Assembly: GCF_001278075.1 (NCBI RefSeq)
Contig: NZ_CP011340.1
Coordinates: 2,294,001-2,358,000 of the forward strand
Length of the DNA stretch: 64,000 nucleotides
DNA from: Streptomyces pristinaespiralis
GTDB lineage: Bacteria > Actinomycetota > Actinomycetes > Streptomycetales > Streptomycetaceae
Reading direction: 5' to 3'
Under the pieces are notes generated by a model. That model searched no databases and was not told the origin of the DNA. It was given only the letters and a program-made list of their open reading frames with translations. Shown here one piece after another: positions 16,819 to 26,143 of the stretch (position 1 is its first letter; the number at the start of each line of letters is the position of its first letter). The position numbers and the translations under genes were made by a program.

Positions 16819-18608
16819 CGTGCTGTGTCCTTGCTCGCGTCGGTGATGGCCAAGGCGGCGCTGATCAGCGCCAGGTGGCTGAGGCCCTGCGGAAGATTTC
16901 CCAGGAATTCGCCGGTGTCGGGGTCGATCTCCTCGCTGTAGAGGCCGACGTCGTTGGACAGGCCGACCAGCTCGTCCATCAGCTCGATCGCCTGCGGGAG
17001 GTGGCCGGTACGGGCAAGGGATTCGGTGAGCCAGAAGGAGCAGGCGAGGAAGGCTCCTTCGTTGCCGCTGAGGCCGTCTTCGCCCGAGTACCGGTCGATG
17101 TAGGGCCCGTGCCGCAGTCCGCGGGCCAGGGTGCTGATCGTGGCCCGCATGCGGTGACCGTCGCCGCCGTATCCGTACAAGTGGCCCAGCAGGACCGCGG
17201 CGTCCAGGTCTTCGCTGCCGGCGGAGCGGACGTAGCTGTCGCGGCGGTGCGAGAAGCAGCGGCTCTCGATGAAGGCGCTGATCCGGATGCGCGTGGTCCG
17301 CCAGTGGGGCAGGTGCCGGGTGGGGATCAGGCCGCGTTCGGCGAGGTCGACGGCGCGGTCGAGGGCCACCCAGCACATCATCTTCGACTGGGTGAAGTGC
17401 CTGGGCGGGCCGCGGACCTCCCAGATGCCCGCGTCGGGCTCCTGCCAGGTGGTGCAGACGAGGTCGGCCAGCTCGGCGAGACGACGGGCGATGTCGACGT
17501 CGAGGTCCCCGGTTGCCAGAGCGTACTGCCAGGCCGTCTGCAGCAGCTCGCCGTAGGTGTCCAGCTGGATCTGGACCGCCGCGGCGTTGCCGATGCGGAC
17601 CGGACCGGAGCCGCGGTACCCCTCCCAGGGCAGGGGCCTCTCCGGAGTGCGGTGCCCGCCGTCCAGCCGGTAGAGCACTTTCAGATCCGGATGGGTGAGC
17701 TGCGAGGCGTGCATCAGCCACCAGAAGTACGCCTGCGCCTCCGCCGGGCAGCCCAGCCGCAGGAAGGCGGCCAGGGTGAAGGCGGAGTCGCGTACCCAGG
17801 AGAAGCGGTAGTCCCAGTTGCGCTCGCCGCCTATCTCCTCCGGCAACGAGGTCGTCACCGCCGCCGCGACCGCACCGGAAGGGGCATGGACGAGCAGCTT
17901 CAGCGCCAGAAGGCTGCGCATCACCGCCTCACTCCACTGCCCCGAGTACAGGCGGTCCTGCGCCCAGCTCAGCCAGGCCGCACACGTGGCGTCCAAGCGT
18001 GCCTCGCACTCGGCGCGGGCGGGGAGGACCAGCGGTTCCTGGTGTGCGAACGGCATCGAGATCAATGCACGCCGTCCCCCCTCGAGTTCGAAGTGCCCGC
18101 TGATCACTCCGTTGTCACATTCGGGTTCGCCGGCGTCCCAGGCGCAGATCGCGAGCGCGTCCGTTCCGGCTGTCGCCACGGGGACACCGGCGCGCCGGGC
18201 GAGCCGGGTGCGGCGGGTGCCGTAGCCGAAGCGGGGTCGCATGCTCCAGCACAGCGGCACGGACCCGGACAGTCCGTCCACGCGTCGCAGCAACTCCCGC
18301 ATCGGCGTGAGCGTCGAGTCCTCGTGCAGGGCGAGTGCGTCGGTGACCCGTACCGCGCCACGGCTGGTGAAGAAGTCCGTCTCGAGCACGTTGGTGCCCG
18401 GCAGATAGCGGCGCTTCGCGCGGTGGGGAACGGCCGGAGCGAGCGTGAATCGGCCACCGCGGGCGGCGTCCAGCACCGCGCCGAACACCGCGGGCGAATC
18501 CATGTCGGGCAGACCGAGCCAGTCCACCGACCCGTCCCTGGCGACCAGAGCGGCGGTACGGCCGTCACCGATCACCGCGTATTCCCGCAGCGGAACGTAG
18601 CCCGCCAT
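16815..18608 (-). CDS. Glycoside hydrolase family 15 enzyme (trehalase/glucoamylase type)
   Basis: 597-aa cytoplasmic enzyme. The N-terminal domain opens with YAVIGDGRTAALVARDGSVD, typical of bacterial GH15; the (alpha/alpha)6 barrel follows with WDYRFSWVRDSAFTL, DAGIWEVRG (general acid region) and SEEIDPDTGEFLGNLPQGLSH (base region). Actinobacterial members are trehalases or glucoamylases; the substrate cannot be read from sequence alone. Start ATG 18608 is chosen for GGAGGG 6 nt upstream. A longer form from ATG 18674, with a Ser/Gly-rich 22-residue head, also has a fair ribosome-binding site (GGAAGG) and is not excluded. The next gene overlaps by 4 bp. Confidence 0.85.
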   Translation of the reverse strand: MAGYVPLREYAVIGDGRTAALVARDGSVDWLGLPDMDSPAVFGAVLDAARGGRFTLAPAVPHRAKRRYLPGTNVLETDFFTSRGAVRVTDALALHEDSTLTPMRELLRRVDGLSGSVPLCWSMRPRFGYGTRRTRLARRAGVPVATAGTDALAICAWDAGEPECDNGVISGHFELEGGRRALISMPFAHQEPLVLPARAECEARLDATCAAWLSWAQDRLYSGQWSEAVMRSLLALKLLVHAPSGAVAAAVTTSLPEEIGGERNWDYRFSWVRDSAFTLAAFLRLGCPAEAQAYFWWLMHASQLTHPDLKVLYRLDGGHRTPERPLPWEGYRGSGPVRIGNAAAVQIQLDTYGELLQTAWQYALATGDLDVDIARRLAELADLVCTTWQEPDAGIWEVRGPPRHFTQSKMMCWVALDRAVDLAERGLIPTRHLPHWRTTRIRISAFIESRCFSHRRDSYVRSAGSEDLDAAVLLGHLYGYGGDGHRMRATISTLARGLRHGPYIDRYSGEDGLSGNEGAFLACSFWLTESLARTGHLPQAIELMDELVGLSNDVGLYSEEIDPDTGEFLGNLPQGLSHLALISAALAITDASKDTAR

Positions 18609-19105
18609 ACGCGACCCTCCGCGGGCGGGGCCCCGATCAGCGCTGTTCGCCGGAGAACCGCTACTGGCTCCCATGACACCACCTTCCCATCCGCCGCTCC
18701 GTGCCGCCCCGCGTGCCGGTGCTCGTATCGCCTCCCCCGGGCGCCATGGGAGGTCATCGGGCGGCGGGGCCTCCCGGGGGCACGGAGGAGAGCGCTCTCA
18801 CGCGTCCTGATTAGCAGTGAGCACGCCAATCCGTCGCCGGCGGTCAGGAGTGCCGCTCCGAGCATGAAGTCGCCGCCGCCATCGCGGCGTTGCGGCAGCG
18901 CGATCGCCGGACGCCGCTTCGCACATCGGCGAAGAAGCAGATCCGCCCAGGGGGTTCACACCATCCGTTCAACGATGTAAAAACCCAGCAGGGTGCCCTG
19001 CCGGATGACCGCCGGCCGCTCCGTGGAGGCTCCTCAGCGCTGCTCCACCCGTCCGTCGCCCGTTCCCGGACGACGTTTCCCCCGACACTCGACAGAGGAG
19101 CACTG

Positions 19106-21454
19106 ATGCGTCCGTCGTCATCCCCATGGCGCCAGCGGTGGCGTCGCGTGACCGCGCTGCTGGCCGCGCCGGCGGTGTTGTGCGCGAGCCTGCTGCTGGC
19201 AGGCGGCCCGTCACAGGCCGCGGAAGCGGAAGCCGCGTGGACACCGAAGCCCGCGCCCATGACCACGCCGTGGACCGACCAGGTCCCCGTGGACAAGCCG
19301 CTGAACGAGTACCCGCGTCCGCAGCTCACCCGCTCCGACTGGCTGAACCTCAACGGCATCTGGGACTTCGCGGTCACCGGCGCCGACGCCGGGCAGCCCG
19401 CCGTGTTCCCCGAACAGATCCGGGTCCCCTTCCCCGCCGAGTCGGCCCTCTCGGGGATCCAGCGCAAGATCACCCAGCACGACAGACTCTGGTACAAACG
19501 CACCTTCACCGTCCCGGCGAACTGGAGCGGCCGGCGGGTGCAGCTCAACTTCGGCGCCAGTGACTGGCGTACGACGGTGTGGGTCAACGGCCGGCAGGCG
19601 GGAGCGGTCCACAGCGGCGGCTTCGACGCCTTCTCCCACGACATCACCCCGCTGCTGAACGGCGGGACGAACACCGTCGTCGTCTCCGTCTTCGACCCGA
19701 CCGAGACCGGGAGCCAGGCCGTCGGGAAGCAGCGCATCCGGGAGACCACTCCCAGGCCCGGGGGCGGCATCTTCTACACCGCCGCCTCCGGCATCTGGCA
19801 GACGGTGTGGCTGGAGCCCACGGCACCGGCCCACGTCACCCGGCTCGACCTGGTGCCGAACCTGACGGACAACACCCTGAAGGTCACCGTGCACGGTGCC
19901 GGAGTCAGCGGTCACCAGGCACGTGTGACCGTCTCCGCCGGCGGCGGCACGGTGGGCAGCGCGACCGGCCCGGTCGGCTCCGCGTTCAGCGTGCCGATAC
20001 CGAACCCGCGCCGGTGGACCCCCGAGGACCCGTTCCTGTACGACGTGAGGGCCGAACTCCTCACCGGGGCGACGGTCGTCGACTCCGTCGGGAGCTACAC
20101 CGGCATGCGCTCCGTCTCCGTCGGCAGCGTGGGCGGCGTGCGGCGTCTGCTCCTCAACGGAGAGGCCGTGTTCCACAACGGCACCCTCGACCAGGGGTAC
20201 TGGCCCGACGGGATCTACACCGCGCCCACCGACGAGGCCCTCCGCTTCGATCTGCAGAAGCACAAGGACCTCGGCTTCAACATGGTCCGCAAGCACATCA
20301 AGGTCGAACCGCAGCGCTGGTTCTACTGGGCCGACAGGCTCGGCCTCCTGGTGTGGCAGGACATGCCGTCCATGGACCTGCGCACCCCGGACGCGGCGGC
20401 CCGCGCGCAGTGGGAGGCCGAGTACGACCGCATCATCGACCAGCACCGCAGCTCCCCGTCCGTCGTGATGTGGGTCAACCAGAACGAGGGCTGGGGCCAG
20501 TACGACCAGGCCCGCATCGCCGACGAGGTCAAGGCGTACGACCCGTCCCGCCTCGTCGACAACATGAGCGGCGTCAACTGCTGCGGCTCGGTCGACGGCG
20601 GCAACGGCGACGTGATCGACCACCACGTCTACGTCGGCCCCGGCGTCACCCGCCCGTCGGGCGCCAGAGCCGCCGTGCTGGGCGAGTTCGGCGGGCTCGG
20701 CATCCGCGTCCCCGGCCACGAGTGGTACCCCGGCGGCGGCTTCTCGTACGAGAACCAGCCCACCCTGGCGCACCTCACCGACCGGTACATCGGCCTGATC
20801 GACGCCATGCGCGAGACCCAGATGCCCCTCGGCCTCTCGGCCTCCGTCTACACGGAGATCACCGACGTGGAGAACGAGGTGAACGGCCTGCTGACGTACG
20901 ACCGTCAGGTCGTCAAGGTCGACCAGGCACGTGTCAGGGCGGCCAACCAGGCCCTGATCAACGCCTCCAGGAACCCCGCGGCCCCCCTCACACTGCCGGC
21001 CGGCCAGTACCGGTCGCTGCGCGTCACCACCCCCGGCTTCACCGACCGGTACCTGCGCCACCAGGACGGCCTGGGGTTCACCGAGGTCGTCACCTCCTCG
21101 AGCAGCGCCCTGCTGAAGAACGACGCCACCTGGAAGATCGTCCCCGGCCTCGCCGACGGCAAGTGCTACTCCTTCGAGTCGCGGAACTACCCGGGGCAGT
21201 ACCTCCGCCACCGCGACTTCCGCGTGTACAAGGAAGGCGGCGAGGGGCCGCTGTTCCGCGCCGACGCCACCTGGTGCCCGGCGCCCGGTGACGGAGGCGT
21301 GCGCCTGGCCTCGTACAACTTCCCCGACCAGTACCTGCGCCACTACCGGTCCGAGCTCTGGCTCGCCACCCCCGGCGGTACCCACGCATGGGACAGCCCC
21401 GACCGCTTCCGCGAGGACACCGTCTGGGCGGTCGTGAGCCCCTGGGCACCGTGA
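19106..21454 (+). CDS. Secreted family 2 glycoside hydrolase with AbfB carbohydrate-binding module
   Basis: 782-aa exported enzyme. A signal peptide with the core VTALLAAPAVLCASLLLAGG ends near SQAAEA (residue about 35). Then follow the GH2 sugar-binding jelly-roll (LNLNGIWDFAV, RVPFPAESALSGI, LWYKRTFTVP, GASDWRTTVWVNG), an Ig-like domain, and the TIM barrel with GFNMVRKHIKVEPQRWFYW and the acid/base region MWVNQNEGWGQ. The C-terminal AbfB-like module (residues about 640-782) holds repeated QYLRH motifs and probably binds arabinose-containing glycans. Start ATG 19106 with GAGGAG at 19095-19100. Its target is likely a plant or fungal glycan. Confidence 0.9.
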   Translation: MRPSSSPWRQRWRRVTALLAAPAVLCASLLLAGGPSQAAEAEAAWTPKPAPMTTPWTDQVPVDKPLNEYPRPQLTRSDWLNLNGIWDFAVTGADAGQPAVFPEQIRVPFPAESALSGIQRKITQHDRLWYKRTFTVPANWSGRRVQLNFGASDWRTTVWVNGRQAGAVHSGGFDAFSHDITPLLNGGTNTVVVSVFDPTETGSQAVGKQRIRETTPRPGGGIFYTAASGIWQTVWLEPTAPAHVTRLDLVPNLTDNTLKVTVHGAGVSGHQARVTVSAGGGTVGSATGPVGSAFSVPIPNPRRWTPEDPFLYDVRAELLTGATVVDSVGSYTGMRSVSVGSVGGVRRLLLNGEAVFHNGTLDQGYWPDGIYTAPTDEALRFDLQKHKDLGFNMVRKHIKVEPQRWFYWADRLGLLVWQDMPSMDLRTPDAAARAQWEAEYDRIIDQHRSSPSVVMWVNQNEGWGQYDQARIADEVKAYDPSRLVDNMSGVNCCGSVDGGNGDVIDHHVYVGPGVTRPSGARAAVLGEFGGLGIRVPGHEWYPGGGFSYENQPTLAHLTDRYIGLIDAMRETQMPLGLSASVYTEITDVENEVNGLLTYDRQVVKVDQARVRAANQALINASRNPAAPLTLPAGQYRSLRVTTPGFTDRYLRHQDGLGFTEVVTSSSSALLKNDATWKIVPGLADGKCYSFESRNYPGQYLRHRDFRVYKEGGEGPLFRADATWCPAPGDGGVRLASYNFPDQYLRHYRSELWLATPGGTHAWDSPDRFREDTVWAVVSPWAP

Positions 21455-21460
21455 CGCGTC

Positions 21461-21492
21461 CCTGTTCCGGGGCGCTCCGGCCCCGGAACAGG
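21461..21492 (+). terminator. Terminator of the GH2 gene
   Basis: Perfect 13-bp stem CCTGTTCCGGGGC / GCCCCGGAACAGG around GCTCCG, 6 bp after the stop codon. Confidence 0.85.
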
Positions 21493-21708
21493 CGGGCGGT
21501 ACCTCCGGGCCGCGCGGCCGCTCGCCGGGCGGCCCGACCGGGCCGGCGGGCGCGGGACTGAGGCTCCGGGTGCATCCGGCGGGGACGGCGGCCACGAAGC
21601 GGGTACGTCACCCCCGCCGGTACGGCTCACCCCGCCGCGCAGGCTGGTCGCGCCGGCGGGGACCGTGATCGACCATGAGGGGAGGGGCCGAGGACGACCC
21701 GACCAGCC

Positions 21709-21715
21709 GAGGAGG
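21709..21715 (+). promoter_or_regulatory. Shine-Dalgarno GAGGAGG fixing a GTG start
   Basis: GAGGAGG ends 4 nt before GTG 21720. The earlier in-frame ATG at 21675 has no ribosome-binding site, so the GTG is taken as the true start of the SDR gene. Confidence 0.75.
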
Positions 21716-21719
21716 CAGC

Positions 21720-23255
21720 GTGGCAGCGGAAGAGGCGCCGGACGGAACAAGGCTCCACTGCCTGGTGACCGGTGCGACGGGGTACATCGGCGGGCGGCTG
21801 GTGCCCGAGCTGCTGGCCGCCGGCCACCGGGTCCGGTGCCTGGCCCGCTCACCCGGCAAGCTGCGCGACCACGCCTGGGCGAAGGACATCGAGGTCGTCG
21901 AGGGCAATGTCGTCGACAGCGGCTCGGTCGCCGAGGCCATGCGGGGCATCGACGTCGCCTACTACCTGGTGCACGCCCTCGGCACCGGGTCCGGCTTCGA
22001 GGAGACGGACCGCGAAGCGGCGCGGATCTTCGCCGACCGGGCCCATGCGGCCGGGGTACGGCGGATCGTCTACCTCGGCGGTCTGACGCCTCGGGGCGTG
22101 CCCCCACGGGAGCTGTCGCCGCATCTGCGCTCGCGCACCGAGGTGGGGCAGATCTTCCTCGACTCCCCCGTGCCCGCCACGGTGCTGCGGGCGGCGGTGA
22201 TCATCGGTTCGGGTTCGGCGTCCTTCGAGATGCTGCGCTACCTGACCGAACGGCTGCCGGTCATGGTCACCCCCAGATGGGTGCGCACCAGGATCCAGCC
22301 GATCGGGGTACGGGACGTCCTGCGGTACCTCGTCGGCTCGGCCCGAATGCCGGCCGACGTGGACCGGGCGTTCGACATCGGAGGGCCCGAGGTCGTCACG
22401 TACCTGGAGATGATGCGGTGCTACGCCGCGGTCGCCGGGCTGCCCAGACGCCTGATCGTGCCGGTGCCGGTACTGACCCCACGGCTCTCCAGCCACTGGG
22501 TGGGCCTGGTGACCCCCGTCCCGCACTCCATCGCCCGGCCGCTGACCGAGTCGCTGCGCCACGAGGTCGTCTGCCACGAGCACGACATCGCGGAGCACGT
22601 CCCCGACGGGCCCGGGCGGCCGCTGCCGTTCCAGGAGGCCCTCGCGCTCGCGCTGAGGCGGGTACGGGACGCGCAGGTCGCCACCCGCTGGTCCTCGGCC
22701 GCCGTGCCGGGCGCACCGAGCGACCCGCTGCCCACCGACCCGGACTGGGCCGGCGGCAGCCTCTACCGCGACGAACGCGAGCTCTCCGTGGACGCGTCGC
22801 GCGAAGCGCTGTGGAAGGTGATCGAGGGCATCGGCGGGGACAACGGCTGGTACTCCTTCCCGCTCGCCTGGGCGGTGCGGGGATGGCTCGACCGTTTCGT
22901 CGGCGGTGTCGGGCTGCGGCGTGGCCGCAGGGACGCCGAGCGGCTGCGGGCCGGGGACTCCCTCGATTTCTGGCGGGTGGAGGAGATCGAGCCCGGGCAC
23001 CTGCTGCGGCTCCGGGCGGAGATGCGGCTGCCCGGCCTCGCGTGGCTGGAGATGTACGCGGAGGACGACGGCCAAGGCCGCACCAGGTTCCGGCAGCGGG
23101 CGCTGTTCCACCCGAGAGGGCTCTTCGGGCACGTCTACTGGTGGAGCGTGTCCCCCTTCCACGCCGTCGTCTTCGGCGGCATGGCGCGCAACATCACCCG
23201 GGCGGCCGTCAAGGGGCCGGCCGCCCGGCCGACCGCTTCGCCGGCGGGCCGGTGA
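21720..23255 (+). CDS. SDR/NmrA-type protein fused to DUF2867
   Basis: 511-aa two-domain protein. The N-terminal Rossmann domain has the atypical-SDR glycine motif LVTGATGYIGGRL and the usual VVEGNVVD and YLVHALG segments; it should bind NAD(P). From about residue 340, the DUF2867 (SRPBCC-like) part is recognisable by LYRDERELSVDASREALWKVIEGIGG, WYSFPLAWAVRGWLDRFVGG and RFRQRALFHPRGLFGHVYWW (shown in pieces). Related proteins are often near crt and photolyase genes in Streptomyces. The reaction is unknown. The next gene, a pyrimidine-dimer-glycosylase relative, starts 80 bp downstream in the same direction. Confidence 0.85.
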   Translation: MAAEEAPDGTRLHCLVTGATGYIGGRLVPELLAAGHRVRCLARSPGKLRDHAWAKDIEVVEGNVVDSGSVAEAMRGIDVAYYLVHALGTGSGFEETDREAARIFADRAHAAGVRRIVYLGGLTPRGVPPRELSPHLRSRTEVGQIFLDSPVPATVLRAAVIIGSGSASFEMLRYLTERLPVMVTPRWVRTRIQPIGVRDVLRYLVGSARMPADVDRAFDIGGPEVVTYLEMMRCYAAVAGLPRRLIVPVPVLTPRLSSHWVGLVTPVPHSIARPLTESLRHEVVCHEHDIAEHVPDGPGRPLPFQEALALALRRVRDAQVATRWSSAAVPGAPSDPLPTDPDWAGGSLYRDERELSVDASREALWKVIEGIGGDNGWYSFPLAWAVRGWLDRFVGGVGLRRGRRDAERLRAGDSLDFWRVEEIEPGHLLRLRAEMRLPGLAWLEMYAEDDGQGRTRFRQRALFHPRGLFGHVYWWSVSPFHAVVFGGMARNITRAAVKGPAARPTASPAGR

Positions 23256-23335
23256 GGCGGGCCGGCCGGGTCCCCCGCGTCCGGTGTCCACGAAGCGCGG
23301 CGGGACGGCGGCGTCCACACGGGTAGGCAGGACAT

Positions 23336-23818
23336 ATGCAGACTTTCCTCCCGCTTCCGGGCTTCATGGAATCCGCCGCGGCGCTGGACCCCCGGCGGCT
23401 CGGGAAACAGCGGGTCGAGGCCCTGCAGGTGCTCCGCGGCCTGACCGTGCCCGGCTACGGCTGGCACAGGCACCCGGCGGTCCGGATGTGGGCCGGTTAC
23501 GAGGAGGCGCTCGTGCGGTACGGGCTGGACATCTGCCACGTGTGGACGAGCGAGGGGCGCTCCGACACCTGCGCGGCGACCCTGGTCCAGGACTTCCGGG
23601 CCCGGCACCCGGATGTGGCCGTGCGGTCCCAGCAGCAGCTCGTGGCGGACGGCGACCTCCCGCCCTGGTTCGGCGACCCGGACTTCCATCGCAGCCATCA
23701 GTCGGCCCTGGTGCGGAAGGACCCTGCGTTCTACCGGGACCGGTTCCCCGGGGTGCCGGACGACCTTCCCTACGTCTGGCCGAAGTCCGACCGGGACCCG
23801 GAACACCGCCCGGGGTGA
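23336..23818 (+). CDS. MSMEG_6728-family, pyrimidine-dimer-glycosylase-like protein
   Basis: 160-aa protein. It opens with MQTFLPLPGFMESAAALDP and RLGKQRVEALQVLRGL, the MSMEG_6728-type pattern, which belongs to the superfamily of pyrimidine-dimer DNA glycosylases. If active it would cut at UV-damaged bases, but a catalytic residue cannot be proved from this alone. Later segments WFGDPDFHRSHQSAL and FPGVPDDLPYVWP are also typical. Start ATG 23336 has a weak GCAGGA upstream. Its position between the SDR/DUF2867 and spore-photoproduct-lyase-like genes supports a role in UV repair. Confidence 0.8.
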   Translation: MQTFLPLPGFMESAAALDPRRLGKQRVEALQVLRGLTVPGYGWHRHPAVRMWAGYEEALVRYGLDICHVWTSEGRSDTCAATLVQDFRARHPDVAVRSQQQLVADGDLPPWFGDPDFHRSHQSALVRKDPAFYRDRFPGVPDDLPYVWPKSDRDPEHRPG

Positions 23819-23826
23819 GCCGCGTG

Positions 23827-24168
23827 TCATTTCTCCGGGTCGTGGCCCCAGTTCATCAGCGAGTACCGCCATTTGGTGCGGGTGACGTCACCTGCGGGCC
23901 GCTGGGCGATGTGCCGGTGCACGTATCCGACGACCTTGCGCATGTGCGCGATGTCGTCGTCGTCCAGATCTGCCTTCTTGGTACGCAGCAGATCGACGAT
24001 CCGCCGCCCCGAGGCGTGTCCGACGCTCTCGCCGTCGCCCAAGGACCGGCCGACGCTCTTCGACTCGTCCGTCCCCAGCCACTTCTCGAGGTCGCCGGCC
24101 GTCATGTTGACCGCCTCCCCGAACTCGGCCACGGTCTTCTCGCGGTCCGCGTCGCTACCGGCGGTCAT
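23827..24168 (-). CDS. DUF3140 protein
   Basis: 113-aa acidic protein with the DUF3140 pattern: FGEAVNMTAGDLEKWL, VGHASGRRIVDLLRTKK, and the end YVHRHIAQRP...WRYSLMNWGHDP. Function unknown; the conserved core suggests a small nucleic-acid-associated helical protein. Its start ATG overlaps the stop of the DUF2945 gene by four bases (ATGA), so they form a two-gene operon. It ends only 8 bp from the convergent MSMEG_6728-type gene. Confidence 0.8.
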   Translation of the reverse strand: MTAGSDADREKTVAEFGEAVNMTAGDLEKWLGTDESKSVGRSLGDGESVGHASGRRIVDLLRTKKADLDDDDIAHMRKVVGYVHRHIAQRPAGDVTRTKWRYSLMNWGHDPEK

Positions 24169-24392
24169 GAGTCCTTGTCCCGCCTGCGCAGCGACTGCGG
24201 CTTGTGGACGGCCCTGCGGCCGGTCCTGTCGCTCTCCACCTCGTACTGCGGCTCGTCCTTCGAGGCGTCGACGGTGCGGCCCGCCGCCTTCGTACGCTTG
24301 GTGATCTTCTTCTTGACCTCACCTGCCACGGTCTTTCCGTGGCTGCGCCACGAGACGTGGTCGCCCTTGCCGAGCTTGTCGTCCTTGGCCAT
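24165..24392 (-). CDS. DUF2945 (hypervirulence-associated Tudor) protein
   Basis: 75-aa basic protein. KGDHVSWRSHGKTVAGEVKKKI and PQYEVESDRTGRRAVHKP match the small DUF2945/Tudor-like family. It probably folds as one small beta-barrel that binds nucleic acid or protein. First gene of a pair with DUF3140. Divergent from the spore-photoproduct-lyase-like gene across a 213-bp gap. Confidence 0.8.
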   Translation of the reverse strand: MAKDDKLGKGDHVSWRSHGKTVAGEVKKKITKRTKAAGRTVDASKDEPQYEVESDRTGRRAVHKPQSLRRRDKDS

Positions 24393-24605
24393 GTCTGGTT
24401 CTCCTCCGCGACGCCGTCACCGGACCCGTTCATGCTGTTCGGGGCCCGGCAGGGCCGCAACCTCTGCCGGGTCCACCAGGCACGGGGCGTCCGGACCGGC
24501 TCCCGGTCCGTGGACGCGGCAGCCGGGGAGCGCCGGGCGGCCGCGTCCCGTCCATGACCGGCACTGTCCTACATTTGTCAGTAAGCAACAGACTCCGGAG
24601 CAGGC
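24393..24605. promoter_or_regulatory. Divergent promoter region between DUF2945 and the SPL-like gene
   Basis: 213 bp. A 6-bp inverted repeat GGACCG-N5-CGGTCC lies at 24492-24508. The 30 bp before the SPL-like gene (24560-24600) are notably AT-rich and probably hold its promoter; I could not match it to a known sigma-factor consensus. A GGAG ribosome-binding site precedes ATG 24606. Confidence 0.4.
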
Positions 24606-25793
24606 ATGCGATCCTCCCAGCCGTCCGGTGCACCGGACGACGACGGCCCCGACGGGCTCTTCGGCCTCGACGAGATCCGGACCGGAAGCCCACGCCCCGC
24701 CGTGTCCGGGCCGCTTTTCCGCGACTCCCCGCAGGCCCGGCGGATGCTCTCGGTGCGGGAGATCCACGCCGAGCCCGCGGCGGCGGCGTCACCGCGGGGC
24801 AGGCAGGTCCTGGCGGGCTTCCCCGACGCCGAGGTGGTCCACGCCGACTCGCACTGGCGCATCCCCGAGCTGCACGGCAACAAGGGGAACGCCGAGCGCT
24901 GGGTGCGGATCAAGAGCACGGTCCTGGTCCTCGGCGAGAAGAAGACCCTCACCGTGCGCCCCAACGGCCGGTCGGCGGACTGGATCGCCCCCGGGGCGGC
25001 CAACGGATGCGCCATGGCGTGCGCCTACTGCTACGTCCCCCGGCGCAAGGGATACGCCAATCCGATCACCGTCTTCACCAACATCGACCGCATCATCGCC
25101 CGCATCAGGCACCACGTCGTCGGCCAGGGCCCCAAGAAGGAGCCCAACCAGTGCGACCCGAGCGCGTGGGTCTACGACGTCGGGGAGAACAACGACTGCT
25201 CGGTCGACGCCCTGATCAGCGAGAACACCGCGGACCTGGTGCACGCCTTCGCCCGGTGGCCCACCGCGAAGGCGTCGTTCGCCACCAAGTTCGTCAACCC
25301 GGACCTGCTGCTGCTCGAGCCCCGCGGACGGACCCGTGTCCGGTTCTCCGTGATGCCCCCGGAGGATTCGCGGCTGCTCGACATCCGCACCAGCCCCGTC
25401 GAGGACCGCATCGCCGCCGCGGCGGACTTCCTCGACGCCGGTTACGAGGTCCACTTCAACCTCTCCCCCGTCGTCATCAGGCCCGGCTGGGAGCAGGCCT
25501 GGGCCGAGCTGCTCCGGCACATGGACGACGTCCTGCCGCAGCGGGTGAAGGAGCAGGCCGCGGCCGAAGTGATCATGCTGACGCACAACCGGGACCTGCA
25601 CGACGTGAACATGGCGTGGCACCCGCGCGCGGAGGAGGCCCTCTGGCGCCCGGATCTCCAGCAGCCGAAGCGCTCGGAGAACGGCAGCTGGAACGTGCGC
25701 TACCGGAACGGCACCAAGGCCGCCGCGGTGGAGACCGTACGCGGCCTGGTCCGGACGCACGCCCCCTGGCTGACGATCCGGTACGCCTTCTGA
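24606..25793 (+). CDS. Spore-photoproduct-lyase-family radical SAM protein
   Basis: 395-aa radical SAM enzyme of the SPL family. The cluster motif GCAMACAYCYVP supplies Cys135, Cys139 and Cys142 for a [4Fe-4S] cluster; NDCSVDALISENTADLV, MPPEDSRLLDIRTSP and HFNLSPVVI mark the rest of the barrel. True SPL repairs spore photoproduct in DNA. Actinobacterial relatives have unknown substrates but often lie beside DNA-damage genes, as here. Start ATG 24606 has a GGAG upstream. It ends 493 bp before the carotenoid operon, in the same direction. Confidence 0.85.
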   Translation: MRSSQPSGAPDDDGPDGLFGLDEIRTGSPRPAVSGPLFRDSPQARRMLSVREIHAEPAAAASPRGRQVLAGFPDAEVVHADSHWRIPELHGNKGNAERWVRIKSTVLVLGEKKTLTVRPNGRSADWIAPGAANGCAMACAYCYVPRRKGYANPITVFTNIDRIIARIRHHVVGQGPKKEPNQCDPSAWVYDVGENNDCSVDALISENTADLVHAFARWPTAKASFATKFVNPDLLLLEPRGRTRVRFSVMPPEDSRLLDIRTSPVEDRIAAAADFLDAGYEVHFNLSPVVIRPGWEQAWAELLRHMDDVLPQRVKEQAAAEVIMLTHNRDLHDVNMAWHPRAEEALWRPDLQQPKRSENGSWNVRYRNGTKAAAVETVRGLVRTHAPWLTIRYAF

Positions 25794-26143
25794 CGTCACA
25801 CGGCCGGACCGGGCCGTGAGGGGGCACGCCGGCATCCGCCGTGCCGACCGTCGGCCCGCGTGGCGGACGACGCGCTCGCTGAGCACGGCCGGCGCGTGGA
25901 CGAACCGAAGAAGCCGCCGACCGGCCCTCGCGGCGGGCGCGCGTCAGTGCATCCGGCGACGCCCGGTGAGCGGAAGAGGCGGTGGTCGAGGCAGCCGCGA
26001 CGCCCGGGAGGAGGACAGGAGGCCGGCCTGCGCCGCCGCCCTGTCGGCGGGCGGGTCCGGACCCGCGTCGACGGGAGCGTCCGGTCCGACGCTGCCGGAC
26101 GTCCGTCGACGGGACGCGCGGGCCGCTCCGGGCCCGGCGCGTC
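25794..26143. other. Upstream region of the crtI operon; no gene
   Basis: Very GC-rich (Arg/Gly/Pro-coding in every frame) with irregular third positions, so I see no real gene. It should contain the promoter of the crtI operon, but I could not place one. No fragment of crtE or of a LitR-type regulator gene is recognisable here. Confidence 0.5.
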
